Position numbers and translations under genes: made by a program | Shown: piece after piece, positions 5,973-6,311 of the stretch | Layout of the letters: every line of letters begins with the position of its first letter | Numbering within the stretch: position 1 is the first letter of the stretch | Notes under the pieces: model-generated | What the model was told of the DNA's origin: nothing | Database searches by the model: none | The model's input: the letters and a program-made list of their open reading frames with translations, nothing else | Assembly (NCBI GenBank): GCA_019308145.1 | Contig: JAFDIG010000130.1 | Coordinates: 1-6,311 of the forward strand | DNA from: Deltaproteobacteria bacterium | Lineage (GTDB): Bacteria; Desulfobacterota; JAFDIG01 | Reading direction: 5' to 3' | Length of the DNA: 6,311 bases

Positions 5973-6311
5973 TTATTCATCTTCATTTAATTCTTTTAAT
6001 CTATTTTTTATCCATTCTTCAATCTTTTTATTTATCGCATAATACCCGCTTACAATAAGTGCACCACCTTGTTCAAAAACCGCTTCCGATAACATTTTCT
6101 CTGGTATATCTGTTAGCAGAATATAAGAAGTTGGATTTAAGGTATTATTATCTATTATCCCAAGGGAGGCTTTACATCCCCAAACATCAATATAAAAAAG
6201 ATAGCCACCTTTTACTTTCTCTCCTTTTGATTGAGCCTTTAATGGATTTAGAACTTCTAATGGTGTAAGATCCCATCTTATTTGAGCTTCTATCTTCTTT
6301 ACATCTTTAAG
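5973..6311 (-). CDS. Unrecognised protein, C-terminal 112 residues; 5' end outside the window
   Basis: An open frame enters from the right edge and runs without a stop for 112 codons to TAA at 5973-5975, just before the shared terminator. Numbering from the first visible codon, the peptide contains IRWDLTPLEVLNP (12-24), a segment GGYLFYIDVWGCKASLG (37-53) that looks like beta-strands, TSYILLTDIPEKM (63-75) and GGALIVSGYYAI (82-93). It ends in a charged helix with EEWIKNRLKEL. The mix of alternating hydrophobic strands and a closing acidic/basic helix suggests a small globular soluble domain. There is no transmembrane stretch and no Cys cluster. Codon use is like that of the neighbours. It converges on the hydroxylase operon and is not part of it. 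I recognise no family. Overlapping plus-strand frames here have no ribosome binding site and look like shadows. Confidence 0.75.
   Translation of the reverse strand, partial: LKDVKKIEAQIRWDLTPLEVLNPLKAQSKGEKVKGGYLFYIDVWGCKASLGIIDNNTLNPTSYILLTDIPEKMLSEAVFEQGGALIVSGYYAINKKIEEWIKNRLKELNEDE

Noticed and set aside
6059..6268. Plus-strand open frame of 69 codons.
   Set aside because: It overlaps the longer minus-strand frame that runs off the window edge. It has no ribosome binding site and a Leu-rich shadow-like composition.

Overview
The window is AT-rich bacterial DNA with tightly packed genes, strong AAGGAGGT-type ribosome binding sites and AGA/AGG- and ATA-rich codon use. The gene content (a nucleotide-sugar pathway and a molybdenum hydroxylase operon of the type common in anaerobes) suggests a low-GC, probably anaerobic bacterium. 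No rRNA or other lineage marker is present, so I do not name a phylum. TGA behaves as a normal stop: it ends two genes of the plus-strand operon, and glycines there are encoded by GGN.

Bases 1-1451 (minus strand) hold the start of a surface-polysaccharide or nucleotide-sugar operon. A DegT/DnrJ/EryC1/StrS-type PLP aminotransferase is followed, after 9 bases, by a WbpA-like UDP-HexNAc 6-dehydrogenase whose 3' part lies outside the window. The pair fits synthesis of an amino-modified UDP-HexNAc uronic acid. The aminotransferase frame is cut by a single in-frame TGA 43 codons before the natural end of the family alignment. The lost tail is still intact downstream, so this is either a fresh nonsense mutation or a base-call error.

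Bases 1452-1732 form a divergent intergenic region with a candidate promoter facing each way and a conspicuous 10-bp-stem inverted repeat between them.

Bases 1733-5892 (plus strand) are a compact four-gene operon: a CoxG-like SRPBCC protein, an FAD subunit (CoxM type), a double [2Fe-2S] subunit (CoxS type) and a molybdopterin catalytic subunit (CoxL/XdhA/HcrA superfamily). Together the last three make a complete xanthine-dehydrogenase-family hydroxylase or reductase. The catalytic subunit keeps the catalytic glutamate and the Moco-contacting glutamine. It lacks the CO dehydrogenase active-site cysteine loop, and it has Met where purine hydroxylases carry their substrate-binding Glu. The substrate is therefore probably neither CO nor a purine, and it remains open. 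Electrons would run from the Mo site through two [2Fe-2S] centres to FAD. The operon ends at a strong, bidirectional intrinsic terminator.

Bases 5973-6311 (minus strand) hold the 3' end of a convergent gene that I do not recognise.
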